DNA from: Hyphochytrium catenoides
Lineage: Eukaryota; Sar; Hyphochytriomycetes; Hyphochytriales; Hyphochytriaceae
Assembly: GCA_900088475.1 (NCBI GenBank)
Contig: FLMG01002392.1
Location: 1-17,334, forward strand
Direction of reading: 5' to 3'
Length of the DNA: 17,334 nt
Below, one piece after another: positions 1 through 9,566 of this stretch (position 1 is the stretch's first letter; the number at the start of each line of letters is the position of its first letter). Both the position numbers and the translations under genes were made by a program. The notes under the pieces were generated by a model. That model searched no databases. It had not been told where the DNA came from and was given only the letters and a program-made list of their open reading frames with translations.

Positions 1-112
1 CAAGTTCGTTTTCTTCAGCAAGAAGATCCTTCATCAGCTTTTGCAGGTGGAATAGAGGAAGAGGCAAGAGAGGCGGGAAATTAGACACAGGTTCGTGTCA
101 ATGGAGAACTTA

Positions 113-360
113 CAACGCAGCTAAAAAAAGACAGAGAAGGAGAGACAGTAATTGGGTGGAGGGGAAGAGAGAGGGAGAGACAGAGAGACAGAGTAACCGA
201 GAGAGAGGCACGGAAAGGGGGTGCGGAGGGAGAGACAGGGGGAGACGACAGAGAGAGTGAGACAGAGATAGAGAAAAGACAGAGAAAAATGGAGACAGAG
301 GAGAGAAAGATAACGGAAGAAAATTTTGATAGATAGAGAGAGAGAGAAAGAAAGAAAGTG
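113..360. repeat. GA-rich (CT-rich on minus strand) low-complexity tract
   Basis: The plus strand is nearly all purine, with many short GAGAGA and GACAGA runs that are not a single regular unit. It lies beyond the last supported hydrolase exon, on the side where a further intron or the 3' end is expected. Translated frames across it are artefacts of composition. Confidence 0.8.
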
Positions 361-511
361 AAGAAAGTTAAACGGAGGGGAAAAAGGGTTAAGAAAGAAG
401 TGGAAGAGAAGGAGAGAACAAGAAAGAGTAGAGGGACGAGAATCATTGAGGGAAAGGAGACAAGGCCCGCAGACAGGAGAAATCGAGGAGAAAGAAAGGT
501 GGCTGACCTAC

Positions 512-2568
512 CGACGCCGCGGGAGGGTGAAAGTTTATGGTGCTACCCAGCGCTTCTATGTCCTCCGTCTTAAGGTCTGGCAGCAGGTAGTCCCTGAGCC
601 AATAGTTGGATTATCAGGTCGACAGAAGGAAAGGAAGTGGCTAAGCGGGACAGCTAGAGAGGGGGAAGAGAGAAAAGAGAGCAAGCAAAACGTCTTAGCA
701 AAGACTGGGAGAGGAGGAAGGGCTGGTAGGAAAGTCAGACTAAAGCACACAGAAGTTACCGATCAGGACATCTAACAAGGATCGGACCCAGAGAAATCTA
801 ATCGCTGTGAAGGAAGGCTAACAGAGCCAAGAATAAGAGACAACAAGGGGAAGAGAGTTCTGACGGGAGCTTCAAGGCAATACTGCTCCCGGAGTCCAGA
901 GATAGGGTGGAAGAAGGTACGATTGCAAATGAGAAGAGTATTTCTACCTCACGCTGACAATACTTGAAGGATACCACTGCCACTTTGCCAGCTCGTCCGT
1001 AAGTTTTCTTCCTTGATCAATCTCTTCTGGCTCTGGAGTGAAAGGGGAAGAAGGAGATGTAGGGGAAGCTAGAGCAGAGAGAAGATTCTGGCGAGGCCGC
1101 GGGCCATAAGACGCACAAAGTACTAAGGCGGACGCGGCAAAGGACTCCAGGTACTTCTGCGCCACAAAGCCCTAGAAAGGAGAAGTCGGATCACTGAGGA
1201 TGACTGAAAGATCAGTACGAAAGAGGAAAAACCAGCCAAGATGTAAAAGACAGAGGGATAAAGTACAGAAGGAGTGAGGACAGAGAGAGAGCAGTTACGA
1301 ACATAGCAACTTCGGTAAGAGCAGAAGCCATAGGGAGGTAGAGGCAGGATACCTAAAAGGTTAAGCTCATTGTAGAGTGGAGGAGAGGTGTCACAATGTG
1401 GATATTTGAGAGCGACAGAGAGAGAGAGATGATGAAGAGACTGGAAGTGGACAGTGGTCAGCCGGCGAGAAAGAAGGCCCTCGTACCCCTAGGCCATGTC
1501 CCACAACGATGGGTGGGTAGAAGGAACGAGAAAGTCCACCAAAGTCCTCAACAAGCTGCTCTAGAGCGATCGGAGCGAGCTCATCAGTCGCCGATTCTGA
1601 CAGCCTCTTCCATTGTATGGCACTGGACATGGAGGAGGGAGGGCGGACGACAGAGCATGTGTAAGTAACAAAGAGAGAGAAAGAAAGAGAGAGAGAGAGA
1701 AGAGAAAGACAGAGAGAGAGACAGGAGAGAGAGAGAAAAAGAAGAGTAGTAATAGGAGTTAGGCATTACAGGCGCTGAGAACCGCATGACGCAGCAGAAG
1801 TGTAAGGGGAAGAGCTAGATGCGATAAGAGACATTCAAGAAGTAAAGAGTGATAGCATGCGGCACAGTCTTCAATCCGAAGAAACGACCGTGAGGATGGA
1901 AGCTAGAGATAAAGGAGAGAGGGGGAGAGAGGAAAAAGAAGGCGAGAGTGTGAGACAAAGACTCAGAGAGAGAGAAGGTGGACAGGAGCAGGTGAGGGGC
2001 GTATAAAGTAGGCGGTAAGGGGACAAGCTGCGGTTAAATCGCTGGCTGGAAGTCTCTCCTCCTTCCTAATGTGCGTACCTGCACGCATATCCCCGCTGAG
2101 CAAAAAAGTTGAGATAGGGCTTCCAACTAATAATTGCAAGCCAAAGATCAGACTCGGACAGCATCACAAGGCAAACAAGGGACACATGAGAGAGAGCAAA
2201 GAAAGAGACTTCGAAAGGAGAAAAGAGAGAGAACAGAAGGAATCTGAGAGACCAAAGGGAGAGGGACTTAGGGTTAACCGAGTGAAAGAGAACGAGAAGA
2301 GAGCGAAAGAGAGCGAAAGAGACACATAGAGAGAGACGGAGAAGAAGGGTGAGAATGGATTAAGACACGGAGCCAGTAACTCAACAGCAGAGCCTAGAGA
2401 TTCATTCTAAACGGTGTGTCTCTCTTACATCTGGGCGTTGTGATACAGATCATGCAGGAAGACAATAGGATAGGGACTCTCCTCATGCCCGGGCAGCAAG
2501 ATATCCGCACTGGGTTCCGCCTTTATGATCGTCTCAATGGAAGAGGAAGCAGGAAAGAGAGTAGACAT
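512..2568 (-). CDS. alpha/beta-hydrolase-fold protein, spliced, C-terminus unresolved
   Basis: Proposed minus-strand exons are 2568-2429, 2126-2079, 1814-1770, 1622-1487, 1171-953, 882-842 and 593-512; their phases agree throughout. The reading shows the order of an alpha/beta hydrolase: a first strand and oxyanion-type loop (PYPIVFLHDLYHNAQ) spliced to IWKPYLNFFAQRGYAC, a nucleophile elbow PPIVVGHGLG spliced to GFVAQKYLE, a strand SALVLCASYGPRP, a lid-like segment, and a late acidic loop DYLLPD. The elbow is GHGLGG, so the usual catalytic Ser is Gly; the catalytic His was not found and may lie in an unresolved exon (perhaps 37-1) or outside the window. Donors gtaaga, gtacgc, gtaatg, gtacga, gtgagg and gtaggt support most exons. 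Exons 1814-1770 and 882-842 are the least certain, the latter having a weak gtctct donor. The start at 2568 is the ATG nearest the conserved core; the frame is open further upstream. Substrate unknown; the fold call is firmer than the exact model. Confidence 0.62.
1668..1744. repeat. (GA)n microsatellite inside a hydrolase intron
   Basis: This stretch is almost pure GA dinucleotide with occasional A and C interruptions. It falls in the proposed minus-strand intron between exons 1814-1770 and 1622-1487, where on the transcribed strand it forms a polypyrimidine tract leading towards the 3' splice site at 1623. Confidence 0.85.
1905..1978. repeat. GA-rich tract inside a hydrolase intron
   Basis: Purine-rich imperfect GA repeat on the plus strand, within the proposed minus-strand intron between exons 2126-2079 and 1814-1770. 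No coding potential seen. Confidence 0.7.
2185..2345. repeat. GA-rich tract inside first hydrolase intron
   Basis: Purine-rich imperfect repeat, including several copies of GAGCGAAAGA near 2300-2325. It lies in the proposed minus-strand intron that runs from 2428 to 2127. The open plus-strand frame across it is compositional. Confidence 0.7.
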
Positions 2569-3420
2569 CCGCCGCTGTGGTGTGTCTCCTGGTCTCCTTG
2601 CTTTCAACTCGTCCCCCTGCAGGCCCACTAATGCTGCCACTCCGACGCCTGACCAGAGGCCATCGCTCCTCCGAACGCATCGGTGAGAAGCGCACATCCT
2701 CAGCATGATGGACGGTGCTTGCTCTCGATAACGTTCTCGATCTCCAAGTCTCAGCCACGGCAGCGTGTCATACAGCTGCTGTGAGCTGACGACAGGGCAA
2801 AATGATAGGCTGCGTGAAAGGTGGAAGAGACGGAGTTGCGATGGCTCGCCTCTGTTCCCCTTTCATCTCCTGACCCTCAAACAACCGAAGACCGCCAGGC
2901 TCTCTCACTTGGTCAGAAAGATAACTCCCGCCCTCTCACGACTATGTCATTATTTCCTCGTATCTTGCTCTTGTCCTCCTGAGCAGAGGGATCAATAACC
3001 CTACATCATAGCCGATGATGATTGAAGAAGAACGACATGATCAGCAGGTGGAATCATTCAAATCGATAACAAGAGAACGGGCAACTAAGTAGGTTAGGCA
3101 AGCTGCAAGCTCGACTCTTCCTCCTGGATGGCCGTTCTTCTTCTTCCTTCCATTACCATGGCGGCGGATACATAATATGCTTTGCTTGGTAGACATGCCA
3201 CTACTACCTAGGTTGGGGCTTACAGTTGTAGCTCAGTGTTTGTAGTAGTAAAGAGAACCGAGCTCTGATGATGCAATTCATGGAGACTGGAGACAAGCAA
3301 ATGGATTCTTCTACACGAATAACTACTGCAAACCTTGATGAAGGCCACATTGCATTAGTTCTACAGTAATAAGTACTTTGTGATAGCAGATCTGGGTAAG
3401 AAAGACAGCTAGAACAGCTC

Positions 3421-3440
3421 CTAGAACTAGAGAGTTCTAG
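3421..3440. repeat. short inverted repeat (8-bp arms, 4-nt loop)
   Basis: CTAGAACT at 3421-3428 is followed after AGAG by its exact reverse complement AGTTCTAG at 3433-3440. It could form a small hairpin. Chance occurrence is possible; no function can be assigned. Confidence 0.5.
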
Positions 3441-3610
3441 AGAGCTTCGTGTCATCGTGTCATGCTGATTCGCTAGATCTACCATGGTAATAAAATAATG
3501 GGAGGATACGGTAAGTAAGTAAGCCTTATTATAGTTCGTAGTAGAAAGACCTTTCACAGGTTGGACAAGTTTTATTTGAGTTTGTGTATAGAAATACAAT
3601 CGCCAATTTT

Positions 3611-3672
3611 TTTATTGTTTTTTCCTAGTTCCGATACTTCTGCGCCATTCTTTTATAAGAAAAAACAATAAA
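3611..3672. repeat. AT-rich inverted repeat, 14-bp perfect arms
   Basis: The 14 bases at 3611-3624 (TTTATTG plus T-run plus C) are exactly reverse-complementary to 3659-3672, with a 34-bp spacer. It sits about 180 bp upstream of the permease ATG and is AT-rich against its surroundings. It may be a cruciform-prone promoter element or a relic of a short inverted-repeat element; no target-site duplication was identified. Confidence 0.6.
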
Positions 3673-3848
3673 CTTGCCGACACCCGTTCTCAAGCGGCAT
3701 CAGCAGAGAATGCGGCAAGTGAGCAGATCTCAACAGACGCAGCTCTTGGGCACTGGGAAAGAAGGATTTCTTCGATCACAGAGGAAGCGGAACTTTTACA
3801 TCAGAGGTGCGAAGACTGGACCAGGACGACGTGAGGAAGGTTGCCAGG

Positions 3849-6800
3849 ATGTCCATTGATGAAGAGTCCAGCGCACTGTTGCGGCCGCAAGGCACGAAAA
3901 GAAGTCTCTACTCAGGACTTCCCGGCCAGAGAGAATGGGAGTTTGCAGGCTGGGGATCTCAAAAGAACATTCTTATCTCGAGGAGAGAGCTGAAATCGCT
4001 GGAAGAGAAGATGAGACATGAGACAGGTCACAGCCACAAGCTCAACCAGTGGCTGGCCACTAGTATTTGCGGCAATGACCTGCTGGGAAGTATTCTTTAC
4101 ACTGCGGGCGCTGTGGCTGCGAAGGGTGGCATAATGGCCCCAGTAAACCTGTTGATTGTTGGAGCGGTACGCTGATGGTCTCTTACTTTTCGCACTTATT
4201 CTTTCCTTAACACTAGTCACTCTCTGCTTCTCTGAGTGACATTTATGACATTTTACTGACCACAATCTCAAATGACTTTTGTCCTCTCTTGTTCCCCCTT
4301 CCAAGACTCCGAACCTGTCTTTCTCACGTTTAGCACCTAGCCGCTTTGCGCTGATTTCTGCATGGCTTCTCAAAAATCTCCCCCTGGAGCTGTTGCTGTT
4401 AGTGCCAGAAGCCCCATTTCCTTAGAATGTGCCGAAGAGACGCTGTCGCGTCTTGCCGCTTACTTCTGTTGGACCATCGTTTCACTTGCGCACAGCTCTC
4501 CTCACTTTCTCCCTCTCTTTCTCTCTCTGTTGCTCTCACACTCTCTGTGTCCTCCTTCCCCACTCTCTCTACCTATCTATCTCTTTGAATTTCTCCTTTA
4601 TCCGGATAACATTGGCCATCCTGCTTCTATCAGGTGCTATACCTCTATCGATTCATTTATATGGAGGCCGTGTCTGCCATTCCTCTGAATGGAGGCTCGT
4701 ACAACGTGCTACTCAACTCCACCTCCAAGTCTACTGCCGCACTCGCCGCTTGCCTGGCCGTCCTTTCCTACATGGCGACAGGAGTTGTTTCCGCTAATTC
4801 AGCGACTAGTAACATGGCCTTTCTCATAGAGGATTATCCTAAGGTGAGGCCAGGGAAGTAGAGGAATTCCCTTACTGTTAGAGCAAACAGAAGAGTTGAA
4901 GCAAGAGAGGGAGAAAGGAACATAGTGCAATTTGCTTGCATAAGCTCTTTGCAAGCGAAGAGCCATTACACAGGCCTGAGCTCCATCTCCAGTCCCTACA
5001 TCTCTCCAGCTTGAGGTTGCCCAGTTTGACACTTCTCCGCCGCTTACTCATAAGTTGTCTGTGCTCGCCCTTCCGTGTTGGTTACTGCCTAGGTCCCGGC
5101 TACCGTGGGGCTTCTCTTCGTGTTTGCAGTACTAAATTGGATTGGTATAGGCGAGAGCGCCGTAATCGCTCTATTCATCCTCATTGGGCATGTCACTACT
5201 CTTCTACTGCTTATAGGCTACTCAGTGCATTTTGCATACCACAATCCGGATATCTTGGCTGCCAACTTGCAAGCGGACTGGCCCAAGGTGGACTTCGGTA
5301 AGGATGAGTACTCTCTACGAGGCTTGCACTCGACCTTCTTCTCCTTGCTCTCTTTACACCTCCACTCTGGCAGCTTTGGCAGTAGTGCAGCTAAACCTAC
5401 CTGCTTCTATACTTGCGTTCGTCTTGTCCATCAGAGTGAGTCGAGATTGAGCAGATTCTGAGCACCTCTCACACTGCTTACTTCATTTTCTATCTTCAAG
5501 GTGGTGAGTTTGTTGATGGGACTGTCTGGACCGCTCTGTTCTTTGGCTTTGGCGCTGCCATGCTTGGAGTTAGCGGTTTCGAGAGCAGCGCGCAGTTTGT
5601 AGAACAACAGCAAGACGGTGTCTTCCCTCTCACGCTTAGAAACATGTGGTGGGCGGCGCTCATATTCAACCCACTACTCTCCTTTCTCTCCTTCGCGGTG
5701 TTACCTCTGGACGGATCAGATGGCATTCTGGCTTTCAAGGACACCGTGATAGCAAAAATGGCCCTCGTCTCAGGTGCGTATTTCTTAGCTTCCTCCTAGC
5801 TCTGCCGTCTCGTCATCACCTCCTCTATTGCTTTCTTATCCTACCCAATAAGTGGCTGTTGATTGAATAGATGTCTACCTGCATGTTGTGGAACTGGTTC
5901 CTGCTTTCACACTTCTGGTTCTCCCAAACTCTCAACGTGCTTACCCTGATTATATGCGCAAGGCCTATTAGTTCAGCTCTACTCCTCTGATCTTTATAGA
6001 TTAACAGGGCTCTGCGAGAGCAAAGTCGTAACTTAGCCTCTTTTCTACCATCACCATATTCATTCATAGGAGGTAAATGGCTACACATACTCGTCGTGAT
6101 CGACGCCTTTGTGGTTCTTAGCGGAGGAGTACTGACCGCCTACGTCGGCATTACCGGATTAGTGCAGAGAATGGCCTACGATCGGTGCTTTCCTGACTTT
6201 CTCCTAGCGACAAGCAGGTGGAGGGAGACCAACCATAACATCATCTTTGGATTCTTTCTGGTTGCCTCATCTTTATGCATCCTTCTCGGCGGAGACACGG
6301 AGACACTCGACAGTGTCTATGCTTTCGCCTTTCTAGCTCTTATGGCCGTCTTTGCCTTTGGGCTGGTGATGCTAAAGTATAAGCGGCCGGAGATGCCCAG
6401 AGAGTACGAGGCTTCTTGGAGCACTGTTGTACTTGGGTTTCTGGGGGTTAGCACTGCCTTCATGGTAGGACAACTCTTTACTCGTTTTTCCTCTAACATC
6501 CTCGAAACTATAGAGTCTTCTTTTGAGTCTCTGACAACGGATGATACCTCCGCGAAGCGTGTATAAGACAATTCACTGCATTCTTCACTTGTACCTTGAG
6601 GATTAACGCTGCGTCCTTCCTTTCCTTCCTTCCTTCTTACCTCTAGAGTGCGCTTAAAAGTTTACTAAGCTGGCTTTACCTCGTATCATTGGCAGGCCAA
6701 CTTCATGGGTGATCCTCGCGCCGTCCAGTACTTTGGCTTCTACTTCATTGCAGTAGCAACCGTTGTACTGGTTATGGTCAACCGGACTTCGCTACTGCGA

Positions 6801-7496
6801 ATTCTCTTCTTTGTCCTTCGGAAAGTAGCGCCCACTCAGAGCCCTGAGGGAGAGAATGGAGGGTCTTTAGGAAGAAGAGATAGAGAGAAAACGGGCTTCC
6901 TGTGTGGCCGTTCGCTAAGGGCTCTCTACCAGAACATCCACTCCGCTCCTATGCTTTTCTTCGTTAAATTGCCAGACATCCCAGTGATGAATAAGGCTAT
7001 TCTCTATGTCAAAGCTAATGAGATTACGAGCCAGCTTTACATGGTACACTGCTATGAGGAGGAGGTAGGAGGAGTTTCCAGCATTCTTGCTTTGCTATCC
7101 GTGACTTATCCCAGTGTCAGCTGTATCTCTAAACTCTACTTGCTGCTTTCTTAACTCTGGTCTCCAATGTTAGCTCCAATCCATACCTGCGCCTGATGGT
7201 GCGTCCCTTAATCTTGACCTTCGCCTCTTATGCGTCATTTCTCATAGCCACTTTTGCCTGGACAGGGTGCCGACCTTTCTCCTTTTCTGGAAGGCGTGCG
7301 GAGCCTAGATCGGATGTATCCAAAACTAAAGATTGACTTTGTCGCGGTCAATGCTAGCTTCGGCCCGGTCACTATTGAATGGCTCAGCCAGAAGTTCAAG
7401 ATCCCAAAGAATTTGATGTTTATCAAGAGCCCTGACAGGGGATTCAAGCACAAACTGCAGGAACTCGGAGGTGTACGTGTCATCACGGGTGGCTAA
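3849..7496 (+). CDS. APC-superfamily amino-acid-permease-like transporter with C-terminal soluble domain
   Basis: Eight exons: 3849-4166, 4634-4843, 5093-5297, 5374-5435, 5509-5773, 6070-6560, 6696-7064 and 7266-7496, giving 2151 nt (716 aa). Exon 1 supplies a hydrophilic N-terminus of about 75 residues, then the first membrane segments (CGNDLLGSILYTAG, then GGIMAPVNLL). Exon 2 carries MEAVSAIPLNGGSYNVLL, a typical APC signature. Later exons encode alternating hydrophobic helices, AAMLGVSGFESSAQFVEQ in exon 5 and VLTAYVGITGLVQRM in exon 6, about 12 membrane segments in all. From about residue 557 a soluble tail follows, with MNKAILYVKANEITSQLY, then LDRMYPKLKIDFVAV and KFKIPKNLMFIKSPD, ending LQELGGVRVITGG. 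The product should be an integral membrane carrier of amino acids or related amines; substrate cannot be read. The exon 4/5 junction is uncertain: a strong gtgagt donor at 5436 pairs in phase only with the AG at 5507-5508, while a weak donor at 5440 pairs with the better acceptor at 5500. The start is the first in-frame ATG; the frame is open upstream from 3723. Confidence 0.85.
4501..4590 (+). repeat. CT-rich tract inside permease intron 1
   Basis: The stretch is dominated by CTCTCT and CCCTCT runs. It lies in the 467-bp intron 1 (4167-4633), about 40 bp or more before the acceptor at 4632-4633. The two overlapping plus-strand open frames here are compositional and not coding. Confidence 0.6.
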
Positions 7497-7703
7497 GTAG
7501 AAACCTCGCTCCAGCGAACGAGAATCCAGGTAGAGGCCACGCACTAGCCATAGTCAAGAGGAACCCCAATACCTAAGGAAGGCAGAGGACCACCAAGACA
7601 AGTGCAACCCATTCCACCTCCAGCAAAAATACGAGGCTATCGTAAGATGTAACCTTCATACCCAGAGCCATATGATGGGACTGCAGTGCTGATATATTGA
7701 ATA
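7497..7703. other. short convergent 3' intergenic region, permease / DENR
   Basis: Only about 207 bp separates the two stop codons, which face each other, so the 3' UTRs and polyadenylation sites of both genes must lie close together or overlap. I see no canonical AATAAA on either strand in this interval. Confidence 0.7.
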
Positions 7704-8859
7704 TTATGCGACACAAACCTCCTTGCCGTTTTCTAGCTGGAAAATTTTCTCGGGAGGAATCTGCCAGGAAACGGTGAATGAGGTCTTAGACTTAGGATCT
7801 GAAGGCGGGTTTAGGATGACCGTATTACCACGTGATCGTTATGGACAAAGATAGAAAGGGACTGGACTCAAGAAGATATTGGACCCATAGAAGATAGGTC
7901 GGTTTCACCAGCAGACGAAGCGGACCATGGAAAAAGAGGAGCAGTGAGAGAAGCCGTACCCCAAATAATGTCTCAAGGACTTCTGGCAGCTCATATGTCA
8001 CATCGCCCTGGATGTGAATCTCTGTCTCGCCAGTGGCAGACTCACTGACAGAGCAACCACTAGAGAATTTCTTTCCAAACTTCTTAGAAGCGTCCTTGGC
8101 CTTTATTCCCTCTGATAAATAGCAGAAGGGATTAAGCTCAAAGAAAATGGGGAAAGAAAAGAGACGACAGAACCACATTAGAAAAGAACCAACGGGGAAC
8201 ACATGATGATGCGAATGATACACTCTCATCTCAATGTACGAACGGATAGCTTGAAGCATACCGAAAGAGTCTATCCCGGTGACAATCGTCACATATTTGC
8301 GCTTGTTTCGGGTGACCAAAGAAAACACGACCTTTGAGTTGATTTCCTTCTTCTTCTTCTCTTTTGACTTTACTTTCTTCTCCTTCTTTTTGTCTATTGT
8401 GAGAGTGTCGAGCAATTGGCGAGCGGTTACCGCCGCAAGCAGCACCAAGAGATCTCGCCACTCTTACCTGCTTCATCACCCTCTTCTCCTACATTGAGCT
8501 CCGATACTTTCTCCTCTATCTCTTCAGTGCCACTTCCACCTCTAGGTTTGCTGGTACTTGCTCCAGAAGCTGACGAGCCAGCGAGAACTTCAGCAGGATA
8601 GACCTCAGGACAGTGTTCTCTAATCCAGCCCTTGCACTTGTCAAAATCTGATCTAAACTCACAGTATTCAGGGGGAAGCCCACAAACTAAGACATAAAAG
8701 TTAAAAAAGAAGGATTAGTTGAATCTAACTAGTCAGTCTTCATCCATCTTCCGTATCTCTGGGTGCCCCACTTGCGTTTTTTGTCACCCATGTCATTGGC
8801 TCCACAGATTTCGACTCACCACCACAATAGAGAACTTCTTGAGGTTCTAAACCAGCCAT
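7704..8859 (-). CDS. DENR: density-regulated protein, SUI1-domain translation factor
   Basis: Five minus-strand exons: 8859-8820, 8686-8468, 8393-8262, 8111-7960 and 7760-7704, giving 600 nt (199 aa) with consistent phases and GT-AG introns of 133, 74, 150 and 199 bp. The N-terminal motif YCGVCGLPPEYCEF (residues 11-24) has Cys at 12, 15 and 22, with a fourth at 31; this spacing matches the zinc-binding cysteines of known DENR. An acidic linker (to about 86) and a Lys-rich stretch (about 88-102) precede the SUI1-like domain, with KYVTIVTGIDSFEGIKAKDA, a KKFGKKFSSGCSV core and ETEIHIQGDVTYELPEVLE. The last exon reads IPPEKIFQLENGKEVCVA before TAA, the usual C-terminal shape. In the known family, DENR pairs with MCTS1 in the cytosol, acting on the 40S subunit in tRNA release, recycling and reinitiation. 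The gene diverges from BBS1 and converges on the permease. Identification is firm; length is close to that of animal DENR (about 198 aa). Confidence 0.95.
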
Positions 8860-9566
8860 TGTGGGATTGTATGCCAGGTCGTTCTCAGCTGACTTGTTTC
8901 GAGCGGACTCAGAAGCTTGGTGCAGACGCTCCGGATGAAGATTGACAATCGAGCTTCTTCAGCATCCTGTTGAGCTCCACATCACAGAGCACTCATCCTT
9001 TCTGGAGCTTCTGCAGTTCATGATGCAGACACCTCAGAACCCCGGCTTCAGGGTTCCCCTCGGAGTAGCAACTCAGTTATCCTCCTGGAGCTCAAACTTG
9101 CTCTCCTTTTACCGATTCCAAATCCAGCTGACTATCATTTGTGATGAGGGGTCTGAAGGGGTCAGGTTGCGAAAGGCTGCGTCTTTTTGAGATTGAGAGG
9201 TAACAAACAGAGATGTGGAGAGATGGACCAAATGACTGGAATCCACACACAAAAGGGTTGAAACAGAGTATGCTATTGCCAGGTAGTGACGGCGGTCGGT
9301 GAGGTGCAGTGCGGGAGATTAGGCGATGAGGAGCGGGAAGCTTCAGAGCTTGCAGACGTGGAGCTCATCGGCAACACGGAACACGTACATACAGTTTCTA
9401 GAAGGCCAGACAAGCAGGCAGCGGCTGAGCTTGGGCATCGTGGCTGACCGTATAAGGGTGGCTGTTCGGTGCATCCCGGTCTTCGCTTGTATACAGCACC
9501 GGTTTAGCCCGAGCCATAGAATCAGCTGGCATTTCTGCAGTAGCAGAGTGACAAGAGGTTGGGCCC
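8860..9566. promoter_or_regulatory. divergent intergenic region shared by DENR and BBS1
   Basis: About 707 bp lies between the DENR ATG (minus) and the BBS1 ATG (plus), so it should hold both promoters and both 5' UTRs. I see no clear TATA box placed for either gene. Plus-strand open frames at 8763-8945, 8942-9190 and 9326-9580 have no recognisable protein character, and the first overlaps DENR exon 1 on the opposite strand. Confidence 0.5.

Larger units (their letters stand above)
2569..3848. other. divergent intergenic region, hydrolase (minus) / permease (plus)
   Basis: About 1.28 kb separates the two proposed start codons, so it should carry the 5' UTRs and promoters of both genes. The hydrolase frame stays open upstream of its chosen ATG to about 2857, and the permease frame is open from 3723 without an ATG, so 5' exons could exist at either end. 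A minus-strand ATG with a gccgccATGG context sits near 3161-3159 and is directly followed by a GTAATG donor-like sequence, a possible tiny first exon, but nothing ties it to the hydrolase. I recognise no other gene. Confidence 0.5.

Noticed and set aside
81-446. Minus-strand open frame of about 121 codons
   Set aside because: It is almost wholly Ser/Leu/Phe from a CT-rich tract and has no protein-like pattern.
3204-3599. Minus-strand open frame of about 131 codons upstream of the permease
   Set aside because: No recognisable motif or splice context, and composition fits non-coding DNA. It could still be a lineage-specific gene, but nothing supports it.
4203-4211. Exact TTCCTTAAC in permease intron 1, suggesting a second U12 intron
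   Set aside because: It is more than 400 nt from the acceptor used at 4633, and the donor is gtacgc rather than GTATCC or ATATCC, so chance is the better explanation.
7825-8448. Single 207-codon minus-strand frame as a protein
   Set aside because: It reads through DENR introns 2, 3 and 4 at its ends and middle. The SUI1 domain is continuous only after splicing 8393-8262 to 8111-7960.
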